Source: Peribacillus saganii (GTDB taxonomy: Bacteria; Bacillota; Bacilli; Bacillales; DSM-1321). Taken from it: a stretch of 64,000 nt of DNA. A program made the translations under genes and the position numbers. This document shows, in pieces, positions 52,195-61,847 of this stretch. The notes beneath the pieces are model-generated. The model saw only the letters and a list, made by a program, of their open reading frames with translations, made no database searches and was not told the origin of the DNA. The stretch spans positions 113,998 to 177,997 of the forward strand of contig NZ_QVTE01000051.1 of NCBI RefSeq assembly GCF_003429095.1, read 5' to 3'. Numbering within the stretch: position 1 is the first letter of the stretch; the number at the start of each line of letters is the position of its first letter.

Positions 52195-53109
52195 ATGAAA
52201 AAGAAAGTAGTACTGGCTGGAGGAACAGGGTTTATAGGAGAGTATTTTAGAAAGAAGTTTTTAAATCTTGGATATGATATAAAAATGATTTCCAGGCATT
52301 CTGCTCATATTTCATGGGATAATGAGCCCGTAATCATAGAAGCTCTGGAGAATGCTGAGATCCTGATCAACCTGGCCGGCAAATCGGTAAATTGCCGCTA
52401 TACAACCAAAAACAAACATGAAATTATGAAATCTAGAATAGAAACGACCAACATTCTAGGAAAGGCAGTATTGGCTTGCCAAAATCCTCCCCGTTTATGG
52501 ATTAACTCAAGTACTGCAACCATTTACCGGCATGCGGAAGACCGTCCGATGACAGAAACAGATGGGGAGATCGGCAAAGGCTTCTCTGTTGATGTAGCAA
52601 AAGCTTGGGAAAAGGCTTTTTTCGCATTTAATTTGCCTCACACTAGACAGATTGCCTTGCGCATCGCCATTGTACTGGGACCAGAGGGAGGGGTCATGAC
52701 CCCGTATAAAAACCTGGTGCGATTTGGCCTTGGTGGAAAGCAAGGTTCTGGAGACCAAAGGTTTAGCTGGATTCATGTAGAAGATCTATTCCGGATTGTT
52801 CTCTTCCTACATGACAAAGAAAATATTAGCGGAGTGATCAATTGTTCTGCTCCTGAACCACTTTCCAACCGGGAGTTAATGAATCAATTAAGAATCGCAA
52901 TGCATGTTCCATTTGGTCTGCCATCTCCTAAATGGCTTCTTGAACTGGGAGCAGTAGTAATTAATACAGAAACAGAATTAGTTTTAAAAAGCCGCTGGGT
53001 AATTCCGGAAAGACTTGAAAGTCAGGGTTACGAGTTCACATTTCCTAAGCTTCAAAATGCCTTGGATGATATACTGCACAATGAAAGAAAGTTGACTAAT
53101 GATATATAA
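52195..53109 (+). CDS. yfhF: TIGR01777-family epimerase, YfhF-like
   Basis: 304 residues from ATG 52195, 8 nt after GGAG. The Rossmann motif VVLAGGTGFIGEYF, then ILINLAGKSVNCRYT, SSTATIYRHAEDRPMTE and WIHVEDLFRIV match the atypical extended SDR of the TIGR01777 group (B. subtilis YfhF, E. coli YfcH). Sugar epimerase activity has not been shown for the group. It has a C-terminal DUF1731-like segment (HVPFGLPSPKWLLELGA). Monogenic. Confidence 0.88.
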   Translation: MKKKVVLAGGTGFIGEYFRKKFLNLGYDIKMISRHSAHISWDNEPVIIEALENAEILINLAGKSVNCRYTTKNKHEIMKSRIETTNILGKAVLACQNPPRLWINSSTATIYRHAEDRPMTETDGEIGKGFSVDVAKAWEKAFFAFNLPHTRQIALRIAIVLGPEGGVMTPYKNLVRFGLGGKQGSGDQRFSWIHVEDLFRIVLFLHDKENISGVINCSAPEPLSNRELMNQLRIAMHVPFGLPSPKWLLELGAVVINTETELVLKSRWVIPERLESQGYEFTFPKLQNALDDILHNERKLTNDI

Positions 53110-53347
53110 CAGGCTTACCGATCCCTTTAACCGGGTATTAGCCTAAGTTTCAAAGCGAATTCTTGTGACCCTATCGATGAAAAATCGAAAAAGGGCGTTG
53201 ATACGCTATTTCACATTCAAAAGGTATGGTGCATAGAAATAACGCCATCCTAATGAAACCGTCCACAATGAACGACTTGAAAAGTTTATCAAAGAGACCT
53301 AATGCTTACCCACGACTTGCCGGCGTCACCCCATGCTGACCGGCTTA

Positions 53348-53378
53348 CAAAAAAACCGGACCCAATTTAAGTCCGGTT
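53348..53378 (-). terminator. Terminator of PTS IIA gene
   Basis: Minus strand ACCGGAC-TTAAATTGG-GTCCGGT then T7. Confidence 0.9.
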
Positions 53379-53390
53379 GGTAATTCATTC

Positions 53391-53891
53391 TTATTTTTGA
53401 GTAACTGTCAACAAAACAGTTTCTCCTCTTGTAAGTGTCTGTTCACTTGTTTTTTGCAGGCCGCCAAAATCGTCGCCATTCGTGATGATGATTGGTGTAA
53501 CTGTACTTTTTGCCTTTTCACGAATCAGGTTTAGATCAAAGGAGATTAGCTTGTCCCCTTTTTTTACATTATCGCCCTGACTGACATGAGCTTCAAAGCC
53601 TTCACCGTTCATAGATACTGTTTCAAGACCGATGTGAATCAGGATTTCGATCCCATCTTTGGATTTGATACCAACTGCGTGCTTAGTAGGAAAAATCTGA
53701 ACGATTTCGCCAGCTATCGGTGCTACTACAACACCTTCGGATGGATCAATAGCAAGTCCGTCCCCCATCATCTTTTGGGAAAAAACCGGATCTGGCACAT
53801 CTGTAAGCTGAACGGTTTTACCGGTCAAAGGTGCAGCCAGTTCTCCTGTGAATGGTTCACTTTCTTTTTTCCCAAATAATTTCTTAAACAT
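53391..53891 (-). CDS. Stand-alone PTS glucose-type IIA protein
   Basis: 166 residues from ATG 53891, 9 nt after AGGAGG. The IIA-Glc domain has GEIVQIFPTKHAVGIKS and the phosphorylated His in GIEILIHIGLETVSMNGEGF. As a separate polypeptide without IIB or IIC it can donate phosphate to several sugar permeases. It resembles B. subtilis YpqE in length. It lies next to msrB on the same strand, with 50 bp between and its own terminator. Confidence 0.9.
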   Translation of the reverse strand: MFKKLFGKKESEPFTGELAAPLTGKTVQLTDVPDPVFSQKMMGDGLAIDPSEGVVVAPIAGEIVQIFPTKHAVGIKSKDGIEILIHIGLETVSMNGEGFEAHVSQGDNVKKGDKLISFDLNLIREKAKSTVTPIIITNGDDFGGLQKTSEQTLTRGETVLLTVTQK

Positions 53892-53940
53892 AATCAATGT
53901 CCTCCTATTCGATGCTGTTCATTTCTGATAATGATTAACC

Positions 53941-54375
53941 TTAGGAAAATAATTTTTTATACTCGCCGTATCCTTCCTTTTCAAGCTCGCCGGCAGGTAT
54001 AAACCGCAATGCTGCTGAGTTGATGCAATAGCGCAAACCGTCGGGACCGGGGCCATCAGGAAACACATGACCTAAATGAGAATCCGCCGTATTGCTTCGT
54101 ACTTCGATCCGACGCATGCCATAGCTTAAGTCCTCTTTTTCGAAAACTTCCTCAGCTGCTAGCGGTTTGGTAAAGCTGGGCCACCCGCAGCCAGCATCAT
54201 ATTGGTCTTTAGAAGAGAATAAAGGCTTTCCTGAAACGATATCTACGTATATACCTTCCCTTTTATTATCGTAAAATTCGTTTCTGAAAGGCGGCTCAGT
54301 ACCATTGTTCTGAGTCACTTCATACTGCATTGGTGTTAGCTTTTTCTTCAGTTCCTCTTTGTTAAACTTAGACAT
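53941..54375 (-). CDS. msrB: Peptide-methionine (R)-S-oxide reductase MsrB
   Basis: 144 residues. [12 protein letters not shown] (zinc-ligand-like Cys is absent here), and the catalytic [11 protein letters not shown] with [15 protein letters not shown] are conserved. It reduces methionine-R-sulfoxide in proteins. It starts 2 nt before the end of msrA, so the two are translationally linked in the order msrA-msrB. Same pairing as in B. subtilis. Confidence 0.95.
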   Translation of the reverse strand: MSKFNKEELKKKLTPMQYEVTQNNGTEPPFRNEFYDNKREGIYVDIVSGKPLFSSKDQYDAGCGWPSFTKPLAAEEVFEKEDLSYGMRRIEVRSNTADSHLGHVFPDGPGPDGLRYCINSAALRFIPAGELEKEGYGEYKKLFS

Positions 54376-54376
54376 C

Positions 54377-54910
54377 TTACTTGCTTCCCCACTTTCTTTC
54401 TAAAAATCCAGCCCTGCCTGATCCATGACGGTATGCCTCATAATGTGCAGGATTTTTCTGGTAATAGTCCTGATGATATTCCTCAGCAGGATAGAATTCC
54501 TTGGCCGGGAGGATTGGCGTGACAATGGGACTGCTGAATTTACCGCTTACCTCAAGCCTTGCTTTTGAACGTTCAGCAGTTTCCCTTTGTTCTTCATTAT
54601 GGTAAAAAATCGCGGTCCGGTAGGAATCTCCGCGGTCACCAAACTGTCCGCCGGCATCAGTTGGATCAATCAGCTTCCAGAAAAGTTCAACTAGCTGTTC
54701 ATATGGATATATTTCAGGGTAGAAAGTAATTTGCACGGCTTCAAAATGGCCTGTCGTATCGCTGCAAACCTCTCGATATGTAGGGTTGGGCTTGTGTCCT
54801 CCTGTATAGCCGGAAATGACCGACTCAATTCCTGGCTGCTCATGAAATGGCTTTACCATACACCAAAAACAGCCGCCTGCAAAAGTTGCCAATTCTGCTG
54901 CCTCAGGCAT
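54377..54910 (-). CDS. msrA: Peptide-methionine (S)-S-oxide reductase MsrA
   Basis: 177 residues. Catalytic GGCFWCM near the N-terminus, then [21 protein letters not shown] and AIFYHNEEQ are hallmarks. It reduces methionine-S-sulfoxide. GGGAGGG precedes the ATG. It is the first gene of the msrA-msrB pair, and the downstream MsrB covers the other stereoisomer. Confidence 0.96.
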   Translation of the reverse strand: MPEAAELATFAGGCFWCMVKPFHEQPGIESVISGYTGGHKPNPTYREVCSDTTGHFEAVQITFYPEIYPYEQLVELFWKLIDPTDAGGQFGDRGDSYRTAIFYHNEEQRETAERSKARLEVSGKFSSPIVTPILPAKEFYPAEEYHQDYYQKNPAHYEAYRHGSGRAGFLERKWGSK

Positions 54911-55200
54911 TCGAATTATCCCTCCCAGTAAATGATATTTCTTTAACTATTCCCTATCTAAAGCATTTTAACGCTTTTTTACTGGTAAAGAAAGTTTTAA
55001 GCTTTTTAAAATTGCACTTACCGGTGATCACAAAACCGACAGCTTTTTATCATCATGTGAGTATTCAGTTCATGCACTGGCCACAGTACTCTCACAGCCT
55101 GATTTTATCAGTTGATCTGGATCTGTACTTTTTACACGACGCACTTGCCCAGGTGACTTTGCATATTCTGGTTTGTAAAAAGAAGGGAGGAGATCAACAC

Positions 55201-55959
55201 TTGTCAAGGAATCCTGATGTTTATTTTCAAAAAGCCAATATGTATCAGATGCTTGCCGAATATTATAAATACGTAAACCCTGAACTACATGTGAAGTATT
55301 ATTATAAACATCTTAATCATTTAAAAAAAGCCACCCAGAGCTTTAGAATCAATGCCTGGCAGCATCAGTTCGTACAGCCCGTCCCTGGGAGACTCCGATT
55401 CTTGCACGCCTCTCCAGATGCCCCAAATGTAGACGTGTATCTGGATGGAATGCGCATACATCAGAATGTAACATACTTGGAAACTGGTGACTTTTTGCCG
55501 CTCCCTGAAGGGCAATATCAATTGGATATTTATCCTTCAGGTCAAATGATTCACACGATTGTAAGCAGTAAAATTACAATAGGCAGAGGCAGATTCCTTA
55601 CAGCGGCTGTCACGGGGCATACTGACAATCCCCGCTTGGTTACCATAACCGAAGATTCATTAATCCCTGCCGGAGAGGCCAAAATAAAATTTATCCATTT
55701 AAGCCCTGATGCACCATCCCTTGATATTGCCGTTAAAAAGGGAGATGTCATTTTTCCAAATCTCTCATACCGCAAGGCAACAGATTATTTAGGGATTATG
55801 CCAATGACTATTGATTTGGAGGTACGCCTGTCTGGAACTGCTGATGTTGTACTTAACCTGGAACAGTTCCAATTTAATAAAGACAATGCCTATTCTGTCT
55901 TTTTAACCGGCCTCACCGGACAGGATCCTGGGCTTAAGCCTCTCATTCTCACCTCATAG
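55201..55959 (+). CDS. DUF4397 domain protein
   Basis: 252 residues from TTG 55201, behind AAGGGAGGAG at about 10 nt; the open frame extends upstream to 54847, but that part crosses msrA and looks non-coding. A helical N-terminus (SRNPDVYFQKANMYQMLAEYYKY) precedes two beta-repeat units: RFLHASPDAPNVDVYLDG and KFIHLSPDAPSLDIAVKKG. These are the repeated core of DUF4397. No signal peptide is visible. Function unknown. Confidence 0.75.
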   Translation: MSRNPDVYFQKANMYQMLAEYYKYVNPELHVKYYYKHLNHLKKATQSFRINAWQHQFVQPVPGRLRFLHASPDAPNVDVYLDGMRIHQNVTYLETGDFLPLPEGQYQLDIYPSGQMIHTIVSSKITIGRGRFLTAAVTGHTDNPRLVTITEDSLIPAGEAKIKFIHLSPDAPSLDIAVKKGDVIFPNLSYRKATDYLGIMPMTIDLEVRLSGTADVVLNLEQFQFNKDNAYSVFLTGLTGQDPGLKPLILTS

Positions 55960-55968
55960 ACGATGTTC

Positions 55969-56001
55969 AAACCGGTGCTGTCCCCTCCACCGGTTTGTTT
56001 T
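55969..56001. terminator. Bidirectional terminator, DUF4397 / ypmS
   Basis: AAACCGGTG...CACCGGTTT stem followed by GTTTT on the plus strand; convergent genes on both sides. Confidence 0.7.
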
Positions 56002-56002
56002 G

Positions 56003-56584
56003 CTACTTTGGAACGGAAAGAATAAAGGAGATTCGGTCATTTTTCAGATTAAATTCTTCAGCCTTGACCCGGACATTACTTTTCAGCTTCAGATTTTTCA
56101 ACGAAAGATAAACCTTTTCCTCATTCGGCTGAATGCTCACCCAATTAGGCATTTTGTATTGTTTTTTTATGAAGCTTAAAATATACGAAACTGGCAGATT
56201 CAGCTGCCCGAGCGAAACGGACTTTTGCTTTAATAGCAAATTGCCATTATCTAATGCTTCCGGCTCAAAAGTAAGCTTCATCTTAAAATCCCGGCCAAAT
56301 GCCGGAACAGTCCCGAATAATTCTACTTGATCAGCCAAGATGACATGATAATCAACTGGTCCAGTCAAGCCTTCATTCTCAAGATACCGATTAATCAGGA
56401 TATTGAGGTCACTTTTATTGGTACGGACTTTAAATTGCACATCCTCATCATCTGCCCAGCTATTCTGCTTCAGCTCATTTTTATCTGCCGGCAAGCTAAT
56501 AAGAATAACAAAAAGGGCGATAGCAATTATATTTATTAAGAGCAAACCAAAGAACAATGTCCTCCATTTTTTTCCTCCTGCCAT
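56003..56584 (-). CDS. ypmS: YpmS family membrane protein
   Basis: 193 residues from ATG 56584, 7 nt after GGGGG. One N-terminal membrane helix (TLFFGLLLINIIAIALFVILISL) and an extracellular beta-rich domain with VRTNKSDLNILINRYLENEGL and FNLKNDRISFILSVPK fit DUF2140/YpmS. Function unknown. Same strand, downstream of ypmR with 28 bp between, as in B. subtilis ypmR-ypmS. Confidence 0.88.
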   Translation of the reverse strand: MAGGKKWRTLFFGLLLINIIAIALFVILISLPADKNELKQNSWADDEDVQFKVRTNKSDLNILINRYLENEGLTGPVDYHVILADQVELFGTVPAFGRDFKMKLTFEPEALDNGNLLLKQKSVSLGQLNLPVSYILSFIKKQYKMPNWVSIQPNEEKVYLSLKNLKLKSNVRVKAEEFNLKNDRISFILSVPK

Positions 56585-56611
56585 CCGCAAGCCCCCTCTG
56601 CTTCAGCTGTA

Positions 56612-57418
56612 TTATTTGTACGCATATTCTTTGATGGAATACTGCTCCATCTGTCTATATATTTGAGTTGCTATAAGTTCATAGCCTCTATCATTTGGAT
56701 GAAAGTAATCCTCTGTGAACAACAAATCTTCCTTGGAATTTTTAAAAACATCACCAATCTGAATGAAATGCGTGTTTTCAAACCCTGAGAGCACCGCTTC
56801 ACTGCTGGAATTCCAAGCACTCATAATAACGTCCAATTCACCGAGGTAGCGGGAGAATGGGTTATATAAGCCTACCAGGTAAATTTCAGCATCAGGATTG
56901 CTGCTGCGCACTTTAGCTATTATGTCCTTAAGCCTTGATTCATATTCAACCCTTGCATCAATAAAAGGTTCCATCTTCAGGTTCATGATGTTGTCCCGGA
57001 CAACCTTCATAACATCATTTCCCCCGATAGTGATTATTACTGCATCGCTTTTCTCTATTTCCAGCTTCAGTTCGGCTGTATTTAACCGCTTCAAAAGCTG
57101 GTCTGTACGGTTCCCCTTTATTCCAAAATTGCTAATATCAGCTGAATGGAGCAGGGTTTCTTCCACCAGCATCGTTTCCAGGTATGGCAAATAGCCGCCA
57201 TTTCTCTTACTGGAACCTACTCCTTCTGTCAGGGAATCACCAATCGCCACAACCTTTAACGGCTCTGGAAAAAAGGACGCAGGTATAGCTTCTTTCGTCC
57301 GTAAATCTATTTCGCTTTGCTGCTGATGTTTCGGTTCGTCCAGTAAAACTGCCGACTGCCTGTTACAAGCAGCCAATGTCATTGTGCATATGAATAAAAG
57401 GAATATTTTCCTGAACAT
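56612..57418 (-). CDS. ypmR: SGNH/GDSL lipoprotein hydrolase YpmR
   Basis: 268 residues from ATG 57418, 6 nt after AGGTG. Lipobox LAAC. The esterase blocks are VVAIGDSLTEGVGSS (Ser), IGGNDVM, and DYFHPNDRGYEL (Asp-His). It is a membrane-tethered extracellular lipase/esterase. Between it and ypmQ upstream lies a long imperfect hairpin. Followed closely by ypmS. Confidence 0.9.
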   Translation of the reverse strand: MFRKIFLLFICTMTLAACNRQSAVLLDEPKHQQQSEIDLRTKEAIPASFFPEPLKVVAIGDSLTEGVGSSKRNGGYLPYLETMLVEETLLHSADISNFGIKGNRTDQLLKRLNTAELKLEIEKSDAVIITIGGNDVMKVVRDNIMNLKMEPFIDARVEYESRLKDIIAKVRSSNPDAEIYLVGLYNPFSRYLGELDVIMSAWNSSSEAVLSGFENTHFIQIGDVFKNSKEDLLFTEDYFHPNDRGYELIATQIYRQMEQYSIKEYAYK

Positions 57419-57511
57419 TAAATTCACCTGCCCATTACCTATTTATATTATATCACCTGGCTAAAATTCGAAACCCAGGCGATATTCTGGTCCCTAAAAG
57501 ATAAAGAGGCT

Positions 57512-57597
57512 CTATCCCGCATCCATGCCATTAAAAGGCATCAGTTCTCCGAATTTCAGAGTGGCTGACTTGTTTTAATGGCAGTTTTGCTGGATAG
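57512..57597 (-). terminator. Long hairpin between ypmQ and ypmR
   Basis: On the minus strand CTATCC...TGCCATTAAAA pairs with TTTTAATGGCA...GGGATAG across a 36-nt loop. The T-run is weak (CTTT), so terminator function is uncertain; a processing signal is possible. Confidence 0.4.
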
Positions 57598-57601
57598 GCC
57601 C

Positions 57602-58192
57602 CTAATTACTTTGCAATATCTTGATATGTTTAACGATTTCGTCAAACGGCATTTTATCCAAACCTGAATAATAGTTGATTATTTTTCCTTCTTCATCCAT
57701 CAGATAGAAATCTGTTCCATGTATTACCTGGTCTGAGCCTTCCGGTTTTTGCACAATAGCCTTAAAGCTTTCCTTGGCTAAACTTTCAATCTCCTCCTGC
57801 TTGTATCCAGTCAGAAAATGCCAATTTGAAAAGTCAGCATTGAAATTTGAACCAAATTCTTTTAAGACCTCAGGTTTATCTACTTCCGGATCGATAGAGA
57901 AGGAAACCAATTCTACATCTTTAATTCCTTCATCCTTCAGTTTCTCCTGTAGCTTGGCCATATTTGCTGTCATTGGAAGACAAACATCTTCACAGCTTGT
58001 AAAGATGAAATTCGAGACCCATACCTTGCCTTTCAAATCCTTTTTCGAAAAAGAAGCACCTTCCTGGTCAGTAAAGGCAAAATCCTCTACCGGCCAATTT
58101 TTTGCGTTTGGCACTTCTGTTTTTCCGCATCCAGATATCAATAATAAAACACCTGCTGCTAATATCACTGCTGCTAGTTTTATGTTTTTCAT
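57602..58192 (-). CDS. ypmQ: SCO-family copper chaperone YpmQ
   Basis: 196 residues. Lipobox LISGC. The copper site is SCEDVCLPM (CxxxC) with the His in VIHGTDFYL. The thioredoxin-like fold is evident (DLKGKVWVSNFIFTS). It is an extracellular, lipid-anchored assembly factor for cytochrome c oxidase CuA. AAAGGGTGGAATAA precedes ATG. It is divergent from the PCYCGC lipoprotein. Confidence 0.94.
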   Translation of the reverse strand: MKNIKLAAVILAAGVLLLISGCGKTEVPNAKNWPVEDFAFTDQEGASFSKKDLKGKVWVSNFIFTSCEDVCLPMTANMAKLQEKLKDEGIKDVELVSFSIDPEVDKPEVLKEFGSNFNADFSNWHFLTGYKQEEIESLAKESFKAIVQKPEGSDQVIHGTDFYLMDEEGKIINYYSGLDKMPFDEIVKHIKILQSN

Positions 58193-58436
58193 TTATTCCA
58201 CCCTTTGGGACTAGTTCATATCAATCTATTTTAACAAATGGCTCATAGTGTGGAAAGGAAGATTTTCCTCATAATTTATGGAACTTTAATAAAAATTCCT
58301 TGATAGATAACGATTCGCTTATCTGCGTGAAAATGTGACAATTTATAGAATCTTTTATGATTGGAGCAGTTCTTATTGTTTCTATGATATGATTAGCATG
58401 CATTTTGGAAAAATATTTGGCAGGTGACTTACATTT

Positions 58437-58970
58437 ATGAAAAAAATCTATGCAAAAGCAGGAACCATGCTGCTATTGTCTGCATTATTCCTAGGCGGAT
58501 GCGGAACTTCTCAAGATGAAACCAAAACTGCAAAGGAACACACCTCTAAACATGAAGCATCCGGCGGCGCCCACCAAGAACACTTACCACATGGAGACCT
58601 TAGGGAAGAAACAGCGTCAGCGAAGGAGCTTCCTGGCTTTTTACAGGATAAGGACGAAGCAATGGGTGTAATTTATGCTGCTGCCGGCCAGAACAAGGAG
58701 CTGCTGGAGAATATCCCGTGCTATTGCGGCTGTGGAGAATCTGTCGGACATCGCGATAATTATGATTGCTTTATTCATGAAAATAAAGAAAATGGCGCTG
58801 TTGTTTGGGACGACCATGGAACCCGCTGCGGAGTTTGCCTCGAGACGGCTGCTGAATCTATCAATCTATACAAATCTGGAAAAGGCATAAAAGAAATCCG
58901 TGATTATATTGATGACAAATATAAAGAAGGATTTGCAGCACCAACGCCTACACAAATGCCTAAAGGGTGA
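58437..58970 (+). CDS. PCYCGC-motif lipoprotein
   Basis: 177 residues. Lipobox LGGCG, a histidine-rich stretch (HTSKHEASGGAHQEHLPHG), and the eponymous motif IPCYCGCGESVGHRDNYDCF, then GTRCGVCLE. Six or more cysteines make metal binding likely. AGGTGA lies 9 nt before ATG. It is divergent from ypmQ, a copper chaperone, so a link to copper is plausible but not proven. Confidence 0.88.
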   Translation: MKKIYAKAGTMLLLSALFLGGCGTSQDETKTAKEHTSKHEASGGAHQEHLPHGDLREETASAKELPGFLQDKDEAMGVIYAAAGQNKELLENIPCYCGCGESVGHRDNYDCFIHENKENGAVVWDDHGTRCGVCLETAAESINLYKSGKGIKEIRDYIDDKYKEGFAAPTPTQMPKG

Positions 58971-59010
58971 ACCAATTAAAAGCGCTGGTATCCTTGAACT
59001 TCGTCGTTCA

Positions 59011-59057
59011 AGCAGCCCCTGCCTTACATTATGGCCGGGGCTGCTTTGCTGTATTTA
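59011..59057 (+). terminator. Terminator of PCYCGC gene
   Basis: AGCAGCCCCTGCC...GGCCGGGGCTGCT then TTGCTGTATTT. Confidence 0.8.
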
Positions 59058-59146
59058 TAAAAAAATGAGGCTACTGACATTATTGCGTCAAAATGGATCT
59101 TAATTTCCGTGACAATATTCAATGTGACAGCTTGGACATTTGCGAT

Positions 59147-59989
59147 TTATTTCGAATAATACATGAACCCCACTGCGCCTGGGCCGGCATGAGTGCTGAT
59201 GACAGGTGTTGTGAAAACTACTTCAACATTTTGGAATCCGCTATTATCAATAATTGCTTGTTTTAGTTTGTTGGCAAGCTCCTGGCCATTTACATGAGCA
59301 ATTCCCACACCAAGAATTTCCTTTCCTTTAGTATCCTCCATAAATTGTTTAAGCAACAGCTTTACAATCTGTGATTGGCTTCTCGCCTTTAATGCCTGAT
59401 TAAGTACACCATCTTCGAGACGGGCAATGGGTTTAATATTCAGCAATGATCCAATAAAACCGGCTGCCTTGCCAATCCTTCCACCCTTAACCAGATTTTC
59501 CAGTGTATCTATCGCAATATACAGTGTGGAATTTCTGCGGATTTCTTCGAGCCTCTTGATGATTTCCGCGGTTGATTTTCCGCTGGCAGCCATTTTTGCT
59601 GCTTCAATGACTTGAAAGGAAAGTGCCTTCGAAATAAACTTGGAATCGAACACTGTTACTTTTGCTTCTGTCATCGTTGCAGCGCTTTCAGCCGACCGGA
59701 CCGTACCGCTCATGCCGCCAGTCATATGTATGGAAATAATTTCACTGCCATCCTTGGCAAGCTCTTCATAAACCTCTACAAACTTTCCCGCTGGAGGCTG
59801 AGAACTTTTGGGCAGATCGCTTGCACTCTTCATTCGGGTGATAAATTCTTCAGGAAACATATCAACTTTATCTAGGAAGGTTTCACCGTCAATAGTAATT
59901 GACAGCGGCACCATCGTGACTCCATACTCTTCTAATTCCTCTGCCGACATATCGGCAGTTGAATCCGTAACTATTTTAACCTTAACCAC
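59147..59989 (-). CDS. DegV family fatty acid-binding protein
   Basis: 280 residues. KIVTDSTADMSAEE, then SQPPAGKFVEVYEEL and ISIHMTGGMSGTVRSAESAA are the conserved DegV blocks that hold the fatty acid head group. DegV (FakB) proteins present fatty acids to the FakA kinase for phospholipid synthesis. The partner FakA is not in this window. An AGGGATGTGG site precedes ATG. Monogenic. Confidence 0.93.
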   Translation of the reverse strand: MVKVKIVTDSTADMSAEELEEYGVTMVPLSITIDGETFLDKVDMFPEEFITRMKSASDLPKSSQPPAGKFVEVYEELAKDGSEIISIHMTGGMSGTVRSAESAATMTEAKVTVFDSKFISKALSFQVIEAAKMAASGKSTAEIIKRLEEIRRNSTLYIAIDTLENLVKGGRIGKAAGFIGSLLNIKPIARLEDGVLNQALKARSQSQIVKLLLKQFMEDTKGKEILGVGIAHVNGQELANKLKQAIIDNSGFQNVEVVFTTPVISTHAGPGAVGFMYYSK

Positions 59990-60140
59990 TATTCCACATC
60001 CCTACTTTTTACACTTATATAATATTATACCTTTTCAGATATGTGTTTCAAACTACTAAATAGCGGTTTTCGACTATTTATCTCACGAAAAAAATATTAT
60101 CGCTGCAATAGAAAAGCACCCATAAATATAGGTGCAGGTG

Positions 60141-60392
60141 TTAGGCATTATTCTTTAATTCATCATGTTGAAAAAGCTGCTTATAAACGGGCCATTTTAG
60201 AACCTGCCTTAAATGGTCTTTAAACGAATAGACTTTTTTAGCATCTGTCGCTTTGTAAACGGTCCTCATTAACATTTCTAATCGGGCTGAAATCATAAAG
60301 TGATAAGTGTTATCTTCCTCCAATACTGGAATGTGGATAATTTTAACCTTCTGTCCAACAGCATTTTTGAACTCCAGGCTTTTTAATAACAA
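60141..60392 (-). CDS. ypmP: DUF2535 protein YpmP
   Basis: 83 residues from TTG 60392, 8 nt after AGAGGA and matching the family start LLxKSLEF; GTG 60413 would add seven residues. The stretch NAVGQKVKIIHIPVLEED and YHFMISARLEMLMR fit DUF2535. Function unknown. In B. subtilis it adjoins ilvA; here tatC and tatA lie between. Confidence 0.85.
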   Translation of the reverse strand: MLLKSLEFKNAVGQKVKIIHIPVLEEDNTYHFMISARLEMLMRTVYKATDAKKVYSFKDHLRQVLKWPVYKQLFQHDELKNNA

Positions 60393-60472
60393 AATATCAA
60401 TCCTCTTTTTCACCGTTTGATTATATTATACACGAAATGTGTGTCTTAAATTGTCAAAAAGCGCTTAATTGC

Positions 60473-60514
60473 AAAAAAAATTTATCCCGCTGCATTATGC
60501 AACGGGATTTTTTA
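60473..60514. terminator. Terminator of tatC (bidirectional)
   Basis: ATCCCGTTGCATAATGCAGCGGGAT with A/T runs on both flanks. Confidence 0.85.
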
Positions 60515-60532
60515 TGAGAAAACTATTCTATT

Positions 60533-61285
60533 TTAAACTGGCCCACCTGATTCATATTGTTCTTCCATTAGTTGCTCCCGCTTGGCTTTCCGTTTAAAGA
60601 CAATCTTTGAAAGTGTAATGCTGATTTCATAAAGGAGCAGCAGAGGAATCGTTACCAATATGTCTGACATTATATCCGGCGGCGAAATGACCACTGAAAT
60701 GACGACAAGAACGAAGTATGCATATTTCCTAACCTTCTGGAGGACATACGGGTTGATAACCCCAATAGATGTCAGGAACATAACGACGACCGGAAGCTCA
60801 AACAATATGGCAAATGGCATGGTCATGTGCAGTACAAAACGGAAATATTTGTCCGCAGTAAAGTTCGTTACAAACATGTCGCCGCCAAGCTCGACCAAAA
60901 AGTTCAAGACAGTCGGGAAGATTACAAAATATCCAAAAGCAAGTCCGGCAATAAACAAAATAAAAAGTGCTGGAATATAAGATAATGTCGCTTTCTTTTC
61001 AATCGGATTTAAAGCAGGCTTTACAAAAAGCCAAATCTGGGTAGCGAGAACCGGTATGGTTCCTGCAACCGCAATTACAGCGGCTAGCATAAAATAAACC
61101 CAGATGATGTCACTCGGACCTAAGACCATTAATTTTACATCAAGATCCTTTACAAACCATTTATAAATATCCTCTACAAATATAAAGCCAACAATAAAGA
61201 ATGCTATGAAGGATAAAGCTGTAAAAATCAGACGCTTTCTTAGTTCGTCCAAATGTTCTATCATGTTGATGTCTTTTTCTTCCAT
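60533..61285 (-). CDS. tatC: Sec-independent translocase subunit TatC
   Basis: 250 residues with six membrane helices. The N-terminal signature MIEHLDELRKRL and the cytosolic loop region with FVKPALNPIEKK are typical. TatC recognises twin-arginine signal peptides and recruits TatA. AAGGCGTGAGAAA precedes ATG. It is downstream of tatA on the same strand with about 160 bp and a terminator between them. Confidence 0.95.
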   Translation of the reverse strand: MEEKDINMIEHLDELRKRLIFTALSFIAFFIVGFIFVEDIYKWFVKDLDVKLMVLGPSDIIWVYFMLAAVIAVAGTIPVLATQIWLFVKPALNPIEKKATLSYIPALFILFIAGLAFGYFVIFPTVLNFLVELGGDMFVTNFTADKYFRFVLHMTMPFAILFELPVVVMFLTSIGVINPYVLQKVRKYAYFVLVVISVVISPPDIMSDILVTIPLLLLYEISITLSKIVFKRKAKREQLMEEQYESGGPV

Positions 61286-61393
61286 TTTCTCACGCCTTCT
61301 TTAAGTGAATTGCTAATACATTGGCTATCCAAGCAGAAAAGCTAATGCGATAAACCGCTGGGCACTATTTTTTTGCATAAAATAAAACCCATT

Positions 61394-61425
61394 AAAAAGG
61401 TGTAAGACTGTTTCATCTCACACCC
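61394..61425 (-). terminator. Terminator between tatA and tatC
   Basis: Minus strand GGTGTGAGATGAAACAGTC-TTACACC then T5. Confidence 0.8.
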
Positions 61426-61443
61426 GAAAAACTTTCAAATATA

Positions 61444-61638
61444 TTATTTGACCACTTTCTTCTTTTCTTCTTCAAATTCATCCATCACGTCGCTAGTAAG
61501 CTCGCGGGTAGACTTTTTAAATTCACGCAAAGTTTGGCCGAATGCGCGTCCAATCTCTGGAAGCTTTTTAGGTCCAAAGATAATGAGAGCAAGTACAAGG
61601 ATTAAGATCAAGCCTGGTATGCCGATATTTGAAAGCAT
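61444..61638 (-). CDS. tatA: Twin-arginine translocase subunit TatA
   Basis: 64 residues from ATG 61638 behind GGGGATG; the longer frame upstream has no support. A single membrane helix ([18 protein letters not shown]), the hinge [14 protein letters not shown] and an amphipathic helix followed by an acidic tail mark TatA. It forms the protein-conducting channel with TatC. The intervening terminator suggests TatA is made in excess of TatC. Confidence 0.95.
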   Translation of the reverse strand: MLSNIGIPGLILILVLALIIFGPKKLPEIGRAFGQTLREFKKSTRELTSDVMDEFEEEKKKVVK

Positions 61639-61847
61639 GCAAACATCCCCTTTTGATTTGTGTGGCCGTTGCCACTTACTAGTACCATTATAGTATTTTT
61701 CAACGGGCAATTGTTCACTATAACAGAATGTTCATAGTAAATTTACATTACCTAAATAAAGTACATGGGCCATTTAAAAACCCATTAATATTCTATTCTA
61801 TTTTTTCCGATCGTGCAAGGGTTGAAAACATGCCTGCAGCTAACCCG

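Noticed and set aside
54847..55200. N-terminal extension of the DUF4397 frame
   Set aside because: It crosses the msrA N-terminus on the other strand and is not protein-like; the TTG at 55201 has a proper site.
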